Origin: a virus | DNA: 64,000 bases | Virus record (IMG/VR): IMGVR_UViG_3300048583_000198 | Coordinates: 1 to 64,000 of that record | Reading direction: 5' to 3' (one strand) | Shown: in pieces, positions 8,537-16,961 of the stretch | How positions within the stretch are numbered: the first letter of the stretch is position 1 | How the letters are laid out: each line of letters begins with the position of its first letter | Translations under genes and position numbers: made by a program | Notes under the pieces: model-generated | Seen by the model: the letters and a program-made list of their open reading frames with translations, nothing else | Told to the model about the DNA's origin: nothing | Database searches by the model: none

Positions 8537-9472
8537 ATGGCCTATACAAACGAACGTCGCATCCCGCTATCCATTGCGGTATGGCTCGCCAGGGATATGT
8601 ATTCACGCGATCCTGCGTACATCAGTGGTAGCGAACTTGAACGCAGCAATCGTCAGATCGTACTCAGTCGACGTACGACACAGGACATTGACCTTGCTCA
8701 GCTAATGGCTGCACGCCTGGGTAATGCGATCAACGATGCTATCGACGCTGCCTGGAAGAGCGACAGGCTCATGGAGTATGTGCGTCTCGCTGGCTACAAC
8801 CCGCTGTTCGAGTATGACGTGAATCCCGTCATTCCCGATCCGAAGAAAACTCCGATCTATATCCAGAAGCGGTATGAAGAACCGTTCATGGGTAAAGTGC
8901 TTTCGGGCGCACCTGACATGATCCTGGGTGGCCGACTGTTCGATTACAAGAGCACTGCTGTGTTCCTGTACCAGAAAAAGAAGCCCGAAGACTACTTGTG
9001 GCAGCTCACCACATACCGGTACCTGGCTCGTGATTACATCACTGATGATGTGGCTACTATTCAGTTCATCTTGAAGGACTGGAGCAAAGCTCGAGCCAAG
9101 GATCCAAATTACCCACAAACTCCGTGTCCAACGATGTTGGTTCCTGTGGGTTCGGCTGAACAATGTAAAGCTCGGCTTGAGAGTCGCATCAATGAGCTGA
9201 ACGCTCTAATGTCAGCAGATGACAGCGATTTGCCGCTGTGCACCGATGAAGAATTGTGGCTTGATCCACCGCGATTCGCGTACTATAAGGATCCCCACGC
9301 CGCTCCCAATGCTCGAGCTACACGTGTTTTCGACACGATGACTGAAGCCGTTGCATTCCAAGGATCGAAAGGTGGTGGGGGCCGCATCGACACACGCAAA
9401 GGCGAGCCAAGAGCTTGCGACTACTGCACCGCTTCAACTATCTGCCAACAGAGGGCTTCATGGAGTACGTGA
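8537..9472 (+). CDS. RecB/Cas4-like PD-(D/E)XK exonuclease
   Basis: 311 residues. The nuclease core is seen as SGAPDMI followed by LFDYKST, the D...(D/E)xK pattern of the superfamily, and a QLTTYRYL helix that follows it as in RecB nucleases. The C-terminus carries CDYCTASTIC, a Cys cluster like that holding an iron-sulfur centre in Cas4/AddB proteins. N4-like phages carry such a nuclease beside the polymerase. Likely acts in replication, recombination or host DNA breakdown. Overlaps the next gene by 13 bases. Confidence 0.8.
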   Translation: MAYTNERRIPLSIAVWLARDMYSRDPAYISGSELERSNRQIVLSRRTTQDIDLAQLMAARLGNAINDAIDAAWKSDRLMEYVRLAGYNPLFEYDVNPVIPDPKKTPIYIQKRYEEPFMGKVLSGAPDMILGGRLFDYKSTAVFLYQKKKPEDYLWQLTTYRYLARDYITDDVATIQFILKDWSKARAKDPNYPQTPCPTMLVPVGSAEQCKARLESRINELNALMSADDSDLPLCTDEELWLDPPRFAYYKDPHAAPNARATRVFDTMTEAVAFQGSKGGGGRIDTRKGEPRACDYCTASTICQQRASWST

Positions 9473-11616
9473 ACCAGCACCATCCGGCGCTAGAGGAGAT
9501 TTCCAATTTCCTCGTGACCAAGACTCAGAACACGGACACTCCCTTCTTTCGAATCATGACGGTGTACTTCCTTACGAAGTGCGTCAGCAGCTTGCGAATC
9601 AGCGTTCGCACGAGAGATCGTGGTGTCATTCCCATCAATACGTACGTCATCGCCCTGGCTCCCTCAGGCGCTGGTAAGGGCTACTCGGTCAACACGCTCG
9701 AGTACAACTTGCTGGGCAACTTCGCAGAGAAGTTTTGTGGCGAAATCATGCCAATCGTCGCTGAAGAAACCATTCACGAACTGGCTCTGAAAAAGGCTTT
9801 GTCTTCGCAAGATGATCTAGGCGTGATCAAGGATCAACTGCGAGACGAGCATGCTCGCTCAGGTGACTACCTGTTTAGCTTTGACAGCGGCACGGTGCCA
9901 GCCACAAAGCAACTGCGACAGAAAATCCTGATGATGGGTTGTGGAGCCATCAATCTTCAGGTCGATGAAATCGGATCCAACTTGATTCAGTCGACCGAGT
10001 TGCTGAATCTTTTCCTGGAGCTGTACGATCTTGGCTACGCGAAAGACAAGCTCATCAAGAACACGAGTGAGCAGAATCGTGGAACCATGCTCACAGGATC
10101 TAGTCCGGCAAACCTCTTGCTATTTGGCACACCTTCGAAGTTGCTGGACGGCTCGGGAACTGAGGACAATTTTTTCCAGTTCCTGGAGGCTGGCTACGCT
10201 CGCCGCTGTCTCTTCGCATGGGGTCACCCAGCAAAGCCTGATGATACGATGTCGCCGGAGGAACTCTTTGACTTGATGGTAACTGCCGCAAACGACAACA
10301 CGCTCAATCCTTGGAAGGAGCGGCTGGACGAACTGTGTGCAGCGGAGTATGCCAACAGCGTCATTGACGTGCCTCGTGAGACCAGCGTCGAACTGCTTCG
10401 CTACCGTCTCTGGTGTGAAAAGCGAGCTTCGGAGATGGGTGACCACGAAGAGCTGGCGAAGACCGAACTCAATCACCGTTACTTCAAATGTCTGAAGTTG
10501 GCTGGCGTTTATGCCGCTTTAGACCTTAGTAACCGTGTCGATCGACATCATATTCATCAGGCTATGACCCTCGTCGAAGAAAGCGGTGCAGCCTTTGGTC
10601 GACTGTTCCAGCGAGAGAGGCCCTACATGCGCCTCAGCAAGTTCCTGGCGCAGTGTCCGAACGAGATGACCCATGCGGACCTCATGGACGAACTGCCGTT
10701 CTATAAGGGCGGTAATACGTCCAGGAACGAAATGATCCAGATGGCTTCGGCCTGGGGCTATCGGAACAACATCATCATCAAAAAGACCGTGGTCGATGGG
10801 ATTGAGTTCTTCCGTGGCGAAACTCTGAAGCAGACCAATCTGAAGAAGCTTCCGATTGCCTGGTCCACACATGTGGCCTACAACTACCGGAACGAGTTTG
10901 CTCCCTGGGAGCAGCTCGGTAAGCTCACCAGCACCAATGGCCTGCACTGGATCAACCATCACCTGATTGCAGGTGACAACGGTGAAGGCCACCGTACTGA
11001 AGACAACTGCAAAACTGGCTTCAGTCTCATTGTGCTGGATGTCGACAAAGGCATGCAGTTGCCTGAAGCCATTGAGCTTCTGGCTCCGTACGCCTATCGC
11101 ATCTACACAACCAAGCGTCACGACGATGAGACCAATCATCGCTTTCGCGTCATCCTTCCCATGAGTCATGAACTCAAGTTGGATGCGAAAGACTACACCC
11201 AATTCATGTCAAATCTGGCGAAGTGGGTGCCGTTCGACATGGATGAAGCAACGTGGCAGCGATCTCGGAAGTGGGAAAGCTTCGACGGTCAGCAGTATGT
11301 CAATGATGGCGAACTGCTTGATGTTCTGCCCTTCATCCCACGTACGGGACGCAATCTCACGTACATGCAGAGCATCGAGAACCTCACTAATCTGCCTGCA
11401 GTTGAACGCTGGTTCGCAAACCAGATTGCTGAGGGCCTGGGACGTAACAATCTCTTGTTCCGTTACGGCACGATGCTAATGTCGAAAGGCAAGCCATACG
11501 TCGAAGCCGAGGCTATCGTCCGCGACTTCAACGCAAAGCTTCCAAACCCACTGAGCATCGACGAACTTCGTCGAACTGTCTTCACCACAATGGCTCGCAA
11601 GGCCAGAGAATCCTAA
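9460..11616 (+). CDS. Fused ATPase/primase (helicase-primase-like)
   Basis: 718 residues. N-terminal ATPase with Walker A APSGAGKG at 67-74 and a likely Walker B around LQVDEIGSNL. The C-terminal third resembles an archaeo-eukaryotic type primase-polymerase: LIVLDVDKG with D527 and D529, then NHRFRVIL with H560, about 30 residues later, and FDMDEATWQRSRKWES further on. In N4-like phages this position holds a protein with the same general make-up. Start at 9460 is supported by GAGGG at 9451-9455. It probably lays primers and unwinds DNA for the family A polymerase. Confidence 0.75.
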   Translation: MEYVNQHHPALEEISNFLVTKTQNTDTPFFRIMTVYFLTKCVSSLRISVRTRDRGVIPINTYVIALAPSGAGKGYSVNTLEYNLLGNFAEKFCGEIMPIVAEETIHELALKKALSSQDDLGVIKDQLRDEHARSGDYLFSFDSGTVPATKQLRQKILMMGCGAINLQVDEIGSNLIQSTELLNLFLELYDLGYAKDKLIKNTSEQNRGTMLTGSSPANLLLFGTPSKLLDGSGTEDNFFQFLEAGYARRCLFAWGHPAKPDDTMSPEELFDLMVTAANDNTLNPWKERLDELCAAEYANSVIDVPRETSVELLRYRLWCEKRASEMGDHEELAKTELNHRYFKCLKLAGVYAALDLSNRVDRHHIHQAMTLVEESGAAFGRLFQRERPYMRLSKFLAQCPNEMTHADLMDELPFYKGGNTSRNEMIQMASAWGYRNNIIIKKTVVDGIEFFRGETLKQTNLKKLPIAWSTHVAYNYRNEFAPWEQLGKLTSTNGLHWINHHLIAGDNGEGHRTEDNCKTGFSLIVLDVDKGMQLPEAIELLAPYAYRIYTTKRHDDETNHRFRVILPMSHELKLDAKDYTQFMSNLAKWVPFDMDEATWQRSRKWESFDGQQYVNDGELLDVLPFIPRTGRNLTYMQSIENLTNLPAVERWFANQIAEGLGRNNLLFRYGTMLMSKGKPYVEAEAIVRDFNAKLPNPLSIDELRRTVFTTMARKARES

Positions 11617-12332
11617 TGTCAGAACAACTCATTCTCATCGAAGGCTTGTCGGCCTCCGGTAAGTCGCTGTCGCTGTCACATCTGCGAGAGCCGGAAGGCG
11701 TTATCCATCTGAATTGTGAGAACAAGCGTCTCCCATTCAAGCCTGGTAAGCTGCAGACGTACAACATTACCATGCCCGATCAGGTGATCGAAGGCATCCA
11801 GTACGCCGACAAGACGGCTTCCGTTCACACGGTCGTGATTGACACTCTCGACTTCCTGATGAACATGTACGAGACCAACATCGTTAAGAAGGCGGTCAAT
11901 GGCCAGAAAGCGTGGGGCGACTACTTCACGTACTTCCAAGAGCTGATGCAGGTACACATCGCCAACAGCACAAAGCAGTTCATCATCCTGGCTCACTCGC
12001 ACACCATTCTCGATGAAGAAGCGATGATGAAGACGACTGCTGTTCCTGTGAAGGGAGCCCTCAAGAACATTGGAGTGGAGAGCTTCTTCACTACCATCGT
12101 GATGTCGAAGCAGGTACCTCTGCGTCTGCTCGAACCCTACAAGAATCCTATGCTCAATGTCAGTGACGATGACAAGGAGCGAGGGATCAAATACGTCTTC
12201 CAGACCCGCATGACAAAAGAAAGTGCGGGCGAGAAGATTCGCTCCCCCCAGGACATGTGGACCAAGGATGAAACCTTCATCGACAACAACATTCAGTTTG
12301 TTCTGGATCGTTTGGCTGACTACTACAAGTAA
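11616..12332 (+). CDS. RecA-fold ATPase, possibly Sak4-like
   Basis: 238 residues. Walker A GLSASGKS at 9-16, a Walker B-like VVIDTLDFL and a sensor-like FIILAHSH. Size, motif layout and position just before the single-stranded DNA-binding gene suggest a Sak4/AAA_24 recombination ATPase that works on ssDNA. This is inference from context; a general replication ATPase is also possible. The start overlaps the primase stop (TAATG). Confidence 0.7.
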   Translation: MSEQLILIEGLSASGKSLSLSHLREPEGVIHLNCENKRLPFKPGKLQTYNITMPDQVIEGIQYADKTASVHTVVIDTLDFLMNMYETNIVKKAVNGQKAWGDYFTYFQELMQVHIANSTKQFIILAHSHTILDEEAMMKTTAVPVKGALKNIGVESFFTTIVMSKQVPLRLLEPYKNPMLNVSDDDKERGIKYVFQTRMTKESAGEKIRSPQDMWTKDETFIDNNIQFVLDRLADYYK

Positions 12333-12343
12333 CGAGGCAACTC

Positions 12344-13063
12344 ATGGCAAATCTCTTCAGCAATGCGACCAGCGAACTCGCTGGCTCTGAGAAGGAAAAG
12401 GATGTCCTTGGTGGACGTTCGCTCCTTCCCACTGGCGTGTACGAGGGCACGCTCGACGTGGTTTACATCACCAAGTCTCCGGGTGGTGCCACGGCTTTCA
12501 ACCTCGTGGTCGACATCGGCGGCAAGAAGGTGCGTGACCAGATCTACGTCACGAACCGCGCTGGTGGCGTCACGTACACCAAGGACGGGAAAAAGTTCCC
12601 GCTGCCTGGGTACTCTCTCATGAACGCTCTGGCCAAGCTCACGGCTGGCAAGGAGATCCCCCAGCTCGAGTTCGAGAAGAAGCTGGTGAAGATCTACAAC
12701 TTCGATCAGCGGAAGGAAGTTCCGACCGAAGTCGAAGTGGCCGTGGAGCTGGTCGGTCAGCCGGTGAAGCTCGGTATCGAACAGCATCGTGAGAACAAGA
12801 ACGCAAAGGATCAGGCTGGCAACTACGTGCCTACCGCTGAGATCCGCGAGTTCAACACGATAACTCGTGTGTTCCATGCGCAGACTGGCCAGACGGCTTC
12901 TGAGTACAACGCTCAGGCTCCGGCTGAGTTCCTGGCTCTCTGGGCCAAGGAATTCGAGGGCAAGGTGATCGACAAGACGGCGAAGGGGTCTGTTGCCCCG
13001 GCTGCCTCTGGCGGCACTACTGCACCGGCTGGCGGGAAGCCTTCGCTGTTCGGCGGAGGCTAA
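12344..13063 (+). CDS. ssb: Single-stranded DNA-binding protein, N4 gp45 type
   Basis: 239 residues, near the length of N4 SSB. It lies directly after the recombination ATPase, as in N4. A beta-rich core (YEGTLDVVYITKSPGG..., VRDQIYVTNRAGG) is followed by a Gly/Ala/Pro-rich linker and the tail KPSLFGGG. In N4 this protein coats ssDNA and also activates host RNA polymerase at late promoters; the latter is inferred here. GAGG stands before the start. Oddly the next gene ends in almost the same tail. Confidence 0.75.
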   Translation: MANLFSNATSELAGSEKEKDVLGGRSLLPTGVYEGTLDVVYITKSPGGATAFNLVVDIGGKKVRDQIYVTNRAGGVTYTKDGKKFPLPGYSLMNALAKLTAGKEIPQLEFEKKLVKIYNFDQRKEVPTEVEVAVELVGQPVKLGIEQHRENKNAKDQAGNYVPTAEIREFNTITRVFHAQTGQTASEYNAQAPAEFLALWAKEFEGKVIDKTAKGSVAPAASGGTTAPAGGKPSLFGGG

Positions 13064-13066
13064 CCA

Positions 13067-13417
13067 ATGAAGATCACCCTGGACGAAGCAACTCTGTCCA
13101 AGGCTGTGATCTCCTATCTTCAGGGTGTCGGAGTTCAATCCGACATCTTGAAGGTGGACTTCCGTTACACCCGTGTCCCGTACACAGTGTTTGCGGAAGT
13201 GGAGCTGGCTGAGGCATTGGCGACCAAGCCGGCAAAGACTCGTGTTGTGGTGGATAAAGCTGCAGAAAACGCGGATGAAACCGTAGTTGCTGCAATTCCA
13301 CCGCTGCCACCCGAGTCGCTTGTCGATCCCGACGACCTTCCTCCCGAGACTCCAGAAGATCCTGAAGAGCCTCGGCCCGAGACGCCTGCTGCTCCGCTCT
13401 TTGGCGGTGGTGGCTGA
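13067..13417 (+). CDS. Small acidic protein with SSB-like LFGGGG tail
   Basis: 116 residues. The first 50 form a small alpha/beta region. The second half is a Pro/Glu/Asp-rich disordered stretch ending APLFGGGG. The tail nearly repeats the C-terminus of the SSB encoded just before. It may bind the same partner as SSB or compete with it. No family recognised. Confidence 0.75.
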   Translation: MKITLDEATLSKAVISYLQGVGVQSDILKVDFRYTRVPYTVFAEVELAEALATKPAKTRVVVDKAAENADETVVAAIPPLPPESLVDPDDLPPETPEDPEEPRPETPAAPLFGGGG

Positions 13418-13509
13418 TGTGGGCGTACCTCGGGAGATCCGTGTTAATTGCGGTGGCAACGACAGTTGTTCGCGTCGTGTTGACGCACAACTGGCGGAAG
13501 AAACGCTGA
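13417..13509 (+). CDS. Possible small membrane protein, 30 aa
   Basis: ATG at 13417 overlaps the preceding stop (TGATG). The product has a hydrophobic N-terminal half (YLGRSVLIAVATTVVRVVL) and a basic end HNWRKKR. A GTG at 13419 in another frame gives a 31-residue soluble peptide with two Cys, so which frame is used is not certain. Confidence 0.4.
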   Translation: MWAYLGRSVLIAVATTVVRVVLTHNWRKKR

Positions 13510-13510
13510 A

Positions 13511-13671
13511 CTGAGGCTCATATCCTCAGCAGGAAAGCCGCAATGCGGCGCTTGTCCTACTACGTTGTGGACCCTGACACAAGACGCAACACGTAGACCG
13601 GTGACGGAGCCTTAACTCCTACTCTGTGCAACCGGAAGCTGGACATTGTTTGTGACAATGGCTGGGGAATT
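13511..13671 (+). other. Highly folded non-coding segment (candidate RNA)
   Basis: No gene fits here. The stretch is packed with inverted repeats: 13511-13516 with 13524-13529 (CTGAGG/CCTCAG), AGGA at 13531 with TCCT at 13555 around GCCGC/GCGGC (13537-13541 with 13545-13549), CTACG at 13560 with CGTAG at 13592, CCGGT at 13598 with ACCGG at 13631, and CATTGT at 13644 with ACAATG at 13655. It may be a stable non-coding RNA or a 5' leader for the GNAT-like gene. Function unknown. Confidence 0.4.
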
Positions 13672-13687
13672 GGGGCCGAAAGGCCCC
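13672..13687 (+). terminator. Hairpin GGGGCC-GAAA-GGCCCC
   Basis: A perfect 6 bp GC stem with a GAAA tetraloop, 39 bases before the GNAT-like start. The following bases (TGTTCC) give no U-tract, so it may be a weak terminator, a pause site or the 3' end of the folded segment before it. Confidence 0.4.
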
Positions 13688-13726
13688 TGTTCCTTAATTC
13701 CCAAGATTCCAGGAGTTTGCGAGAGT

Positions 13727-14176
13727 ATGTCTTCCCCAGCGGAGGACATTAAGGTGAAATTCGAACTCATCGAAGACTACGAGGATGTTCTCGAGCATTG
13801 GCCGGACTTTCAAGCTCCGCATGACAATGCCGACAAAATCCCTGGTGAAGACCATACGTATTGGTTACTGCAGCATGAAGGTCAGAACATTGGTTTGACC
13901 TCTGCAGTGTATCGGCCTGAAAAAGGCTATGTTTTCCTGAGTTATGCGATTATCATCCCGACCTGCAAGATCAAAGGACTGCAGCGGAAGATGATTCAAC
14001 ACCGTCTTCGCTGGGCAAAGAGACAAGGGGCGTACTACGCCGTGACCTACACTCTTCTGAAGAACTACCCGAGCATGATCAACCTTCTGCGTTGTGGCTT
14101 TCGATTTGCGAAAGAGCCTCGTGGATGGGGCAGCCTCGGAGAAGATGTTCACTATTTCGAGAAGCAACTCACTTGA
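13727..14176 (+). CDS. GNAT-like acetyltransferase
   Basis: 149 residues. A central beta strand (GYVFLSYAIIIP), a following KIKGLQRKMIQHRLRWAKRQ helix in the place of the acetyl-CoA loop, and the late NYPSMINLLRCGFRF segment match the usual GNAT order (strand 4, helix 3, then N..s..l...GF). The substrate is unknown. The pyrophosphate loop lacks a clean Q/RxxGxG/A, so it may be a divergent or non-catalytic member. Start at 13727 is based on AGGAG at 13711-13715. Confidence 0.6.
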   Translation: MSSPAEDIKVKFELIEDYEDVLEHWPDFQAPHDNADKIPGEDHTYWLLQHEGQNIGLTSAVYRPEKGYVFLSYAIIIPTCKIKGLQRKMIQHRLRWAKRQGAYYAVTYTLLKNYPSMINLLRCGFRFAKEPRGWGSLGEDVHYFEKQLT

Positions 14177-14182
14177 GGCTCT

Positions 14183-14479
14183 ATGACCGCGAAAGCTAAA
14201 AAGACTTCTGCATTGTCTTTGGAAGACCTGGACAAGCAGTACAACCCCAACGTGATCATCCCTGCTCGTATTCGTGCTGGCCTTGCCAAGCTGGGTGATC
14301 ATGCGATGACAGCCATGAACTTCCAGCACGAAGCCAACGTCACCACTGTGCAGCTCGCGCAGTTCTCCGAGATGTTCGAGAAACATCAGGTTGTCGTCCG
14401 TGATGGCGGCAAACCGAAGACGTTGTGGTGTGGCACTGAAGCCTTTGCACGTAAAGTGCGGGAGCGTTTAGGCGTATGA
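14183..14479 (+). CDS. Hypothetical protein, 98 aa
   Basis: The N-terminal part SLEDLDKQYNP is nearly repeated at the start of the next gene product (TLDELDRQFNP), after which the two differ. The rest is likely helical. It overlaps the next start by four bases (ATGA). The shared N-terminal peptide suggests that both bind the same partner. No family recognised. Confidence 0.7.
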   Translation: MTAKAKKTSALSLEDLDKQYNPNVIIPARIRAGLAKLGDHAMTAMNFQHEANVTTVQLAQFSEMFEKHQVVVRDGGKPKTLWCGTEAFARKVRERLGV

Positions 14480-15975
14480 GCAAATTCACCCTCGACGAAC
14501 TGGATCGACAGTTCAACCCTGCGTATGTTCTTCAAACTCCGCAAACGGTCCTGGCACGAGATCTTCGTCCTGGGTGTAATCGCTTCATCATCACGTCGGC
14601 TCAGAACGGTACACCGGTACACGAGAATTTCTGGGCCTGTCTTCAGAGTGCTGCGAGACACTTGAATGCCGAGATCCTCGTCATTCCAATGCGCTACAAG
14701 AACCCGACTTCGGTGTTCTCTGGATCACAGCGCAACCTCGAGTGGTGGTCACCTGTTGTCACGCCGTTCCTTTGGAACCAGCGTCTTCAGCTAAACCGCA
14801 ATCTCGTTGTCATGGCTGACTATCAGCTGCAGCCAACTGCTGTTGATCCGTTGTCAGGCATGGATGGTGTCAGCGGCGACTTCTCTGGCATCTTTGGTCA
14901 TACCAAGATGCGTCTTCGATCTGTAGCCACGCCACAGAGCAAGATGGCTAAGACAATCACAACCACTGGTGCTTGCACCGTGGAAAACTACACAGCCAGT
15001 CGTGCCGGTAAGACCGCAGAGTTCCACCATGTATTGGGGGCACTGCTCGTGGAGCTAAGCGATAACGGTCGGCACTTCTGGCTGCGTCAGCTCTACTACA
15101 AGGAAGAGACCAATCGAGTTCTCGACCTTGATGATGCTTACTACGTGAACGGTCACCAGAAGGCTCCGCCATGCCTTGCTGGCATTGGTGGTGACACTCA
15201 CGTTCGCTTCATGGATCCCATGGTTCGTGATGCTCGTTTCCGTGAAGGCGGCTTCCTGGATACGATCCGTTGTCTCAACTGGATCGAGCACGACCTGCTC
15301 GACTCCTACAGCTGCAGTCCGCATCACGACAAGAATCCAATGATCTGGTTGGCCAATCGTTTGGCTCAACAAGATTCTATTGCGGATGAGATCGACGAAG
15401 TGGCGATGTATCTGGAAGGTCTTCGGGACAGATACCCGACGATGCAGATTCATGTCATCACATCGAACCACAATGACATGGCGACGCGAGCAGCCCTGGC
15501 ATTCATGAAGGGCGGCTTGAAAGCCATTCCTCAGGTTTCGCCTATCAACCTCCAGTGGCTCGGCCAAACGATAGCCGAGATGGCGGCTGAGTGTAAGCTC
15601 GAGGAATGGGGCACAAACTACCCGGATGCCCTCAGTCTCTACCTGCGTAAGGTGAAACTGGGCAAGCGAATCCACATGCTCTCAGACCGCGACAGCTTGA
15701 TGCTGGGCGGCATTGAGCATGCCATGCATGGGCACTACGGCCCCAATGGCTCTCGCGGCTCTGTGCGCAACCTGGCGCGTATTGGCGTGAAATCCTGGAC
15801 CGGTCATGGCCACTCGAAGGAAATCTTCGAAGGGGCCAAGCGAGTTGGTACAGCCACACGGCTCTTTGCTGACTACACCCATGGTCCCAGTTCTTGGACC
15901 AATGCCGATGGTCTGACCAATGCCGATGGCAAGGGACAGCTGATCGACTACATTGACGGTAAGTTCAGGCTATAA
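14476..15975 (+). CDS. Metallophosphoesterase-like protein (T5 A1-like?)
   Basis: 499 residues. Candidate metal ligands appear in the order of calcineurin-type phosphoesterases: GGDTH at 238-242, EHD at 271-273, SNHND at 330-334, HGH at 418-420 and GHGH at 443-446. This fold includes Mre11/SbcD nucleases and the T5 A1 early protein, needed for host DNA breakdown. The N-terminal 11 residues resemble those of the preceding small protein. If active, it could cleave host DNA or a nucleotide. The assignment is by motif only and the first 200 residues are unassigned. Confidence 0.55.
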   Translation: MSKFTLDELDRQFNPAYVLQTPQTVLARDLRPGCNRFIITSAQNGTPVHENFWACLQSAARHLNAEILVIPMRYKNPTSVFSGSQRNLEWWSPVVTPFLWNQRLQLNRNLVVMADYQLQPTAVDPLSGMDGVSGDFSGIFGHTKMRLRSVATPQSKMAKTITTTGACTVENYTASRAGKTAEFHHVLGALLVELSDNGRHFWLRQLYYKEETNRVLDLDDAYYVNGHQKAPPCLAGIGGDTHVRFMDPMVRDARFREGGFLDTIRCLNWIEHDLLDSYSCSPHHDKNPMIWLANRLAQQDSIADEIDEVAMYLEGLRDRYPTMQIHVITSNHNDMATRAALAFMKGGLKAIPQVSPINLQWLGQTIAEMAAECKLEEWGTNYPDALSLYLRKVKLGKRIHMLSDRDSLMLGGIEHAMHGHYGPNGSRGSVRNLARIGVKSWTGHGHSKEIFEGAKRVGTATRLFADYTHGPSSWTNADGLTNADGKGQLIDYIDGKFRL

Positions 15976-15985
15976 GGACTCATTC

Positions 15986-16525
15986 ATGTTGAAGCTGTAT
16001 AAATCGGGCAAGCACGTTGACCCGCTGAATCTTCGTCCTATGGACCTGGACATCCTCGACATTGCTCACAACCTGTCTTTGCTCTGTCGTTACACGGGAG
16101 CCTACCCATTTCACTACAGCGTCGGTCAGCACAGTCTCCTGGTTGCTGACCTGATGGCCAAAGACGGACATCCGCCTAACACCGTACTTGCAGGTCTGCT
16201 GCATGATGCAGCCGAGTACGTGTACGGCGATGTGAATTACCATCTCAAGAAACTTCCTGAGCTGGCTGAGTACAATCGACGCGAGCATGAGTGCAGCAGA
16301 ATGATCGTGGCTCACTTTGGCTCCACTTGTCACGAGCTTGATAAGGTCAAGCCTTACGACCGTCAGGCTGCCTATCTTGAAATGGATGTACGTGATGGAA
16401 AGTCGTTTGAGATCGTGTCTCACGCTCCCAAGACGATCTATCACCGCTTCCTTCTGAAGTTTGGAGAGTTGACAGGGAATGATCCCTACGACCACTCCTC
16501 TTTTCATCTCCCCTCTAATCTCTAG
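15986..16525 (+). CDS. HD-domain phosphohydrolase (YfbR-like)
   Basis: 179 residues. HD-site residues: H49 in YSVGQHS, H73-D74 in GLLHDAAEYV and D82 in GDV, typical of phage-borne nucleotide hydrolases. The N-terminal block DPLNLRPMDLDILDIAHNLSLLCRYTG matches the common phage HD hydrolase type. It probably trims deoxynucleotides to shape the dNTP pool. AAGGA lies upstream of the ATG at 15986. Its neighbour is another nucleotide hydrolase-like gene. Confidence 0.85.
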   Translation: MLKLYKSGKHVDPLNLRPMDLDILDIAHNLSLLCRYTGAYPFHYSVGQHSLLVADLMAKDGHPPNTVLAGLLHDAAEYVYGDVNYHLKKLPELAEYNRREHECSRMIVAHFGSTCHELDKVKPYDRQAAYLEMDVRDGKSFEIVSHAPKTIYHRFLLKFGELTGNDPYDHSSFHLPSNL

Positions 16526-16532
16526 GGCTTCC

Positions 16533-16961
16533 ATGAAAACTCTCCCTGACGAATCGAAGGTGAGGTATCACTACCCCATCTCGAGTGGCTGTTTGGCCTA
16601 CTTTCCTGCAGCCTTAGCTGGTGTATCCAAACATTCGTATATCGGTGGAGCCAAGTACAACGACGGCGGTTTGGTGCACTTGCGCTACATTTCGACGCAG
16701 CACATGGACTGCGTACAGCGGCACCTGATGGACATGCAGGATCTGCTGGCAGCTCGGGAGCGTGGCCAGACAACTGTGCCTACGTACGTCTACAACTTCG
16801 AGAAGAAAGTCGAAGAACTTGTGGACCTGCCCATCGAAGAAGCCATCCTGATCGAGTGCAACGCTCTCAGCTGGCGCAGTTTGGCCATCTCTCAGGAACT
16901 GCACGAGAAGCTTGGTAACAAGCCGTTAGCCCCTGCTGCTCGATTGGAGCCTGCAAAATGA
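16533..16961 (+). CDS. dATP/dGTP diphosphohydrolase-like (DUF5664-type)
   Basis: 142 residues. The segment YFPAALAGVSKHSYIGGAKYNDG, then LVHLRYISTQHMDCVQRHLMD, matches the MazG-like phage family in which YFP.Al, the G.K/Q.n turn and the H.dc..RHl helix carry metal ligands. Members hydrolyse dNTPs to dNMP and pyrophosphate. It follows the HD hydrolase, so the pair probably tunes nucleotide pools. Overlaps the next start by four bases. Confidence 0.7.
   Translation: MKTLPDESKVRYHYPISSGCLAYFPAALAGVSKHSYIGGAKYNDGGLVHLRYISTQHMDCVQRHLMDMQDLLAARERGQTTVPTYVYNFEKKVEELVDLPIEEAILIECNALSWRSLAISQELHEKLGNKPLAPAARLEPAK

Noticed and set aside
15986-16961. Full diaminopurine (Z-DNA) synthesis system
   Set aside because: Only generic HD and MazG-like hydrolases are visible; no PurZ-like adenylosuccinate synthetase gene is in the window and the HD protein fits the common phage type.
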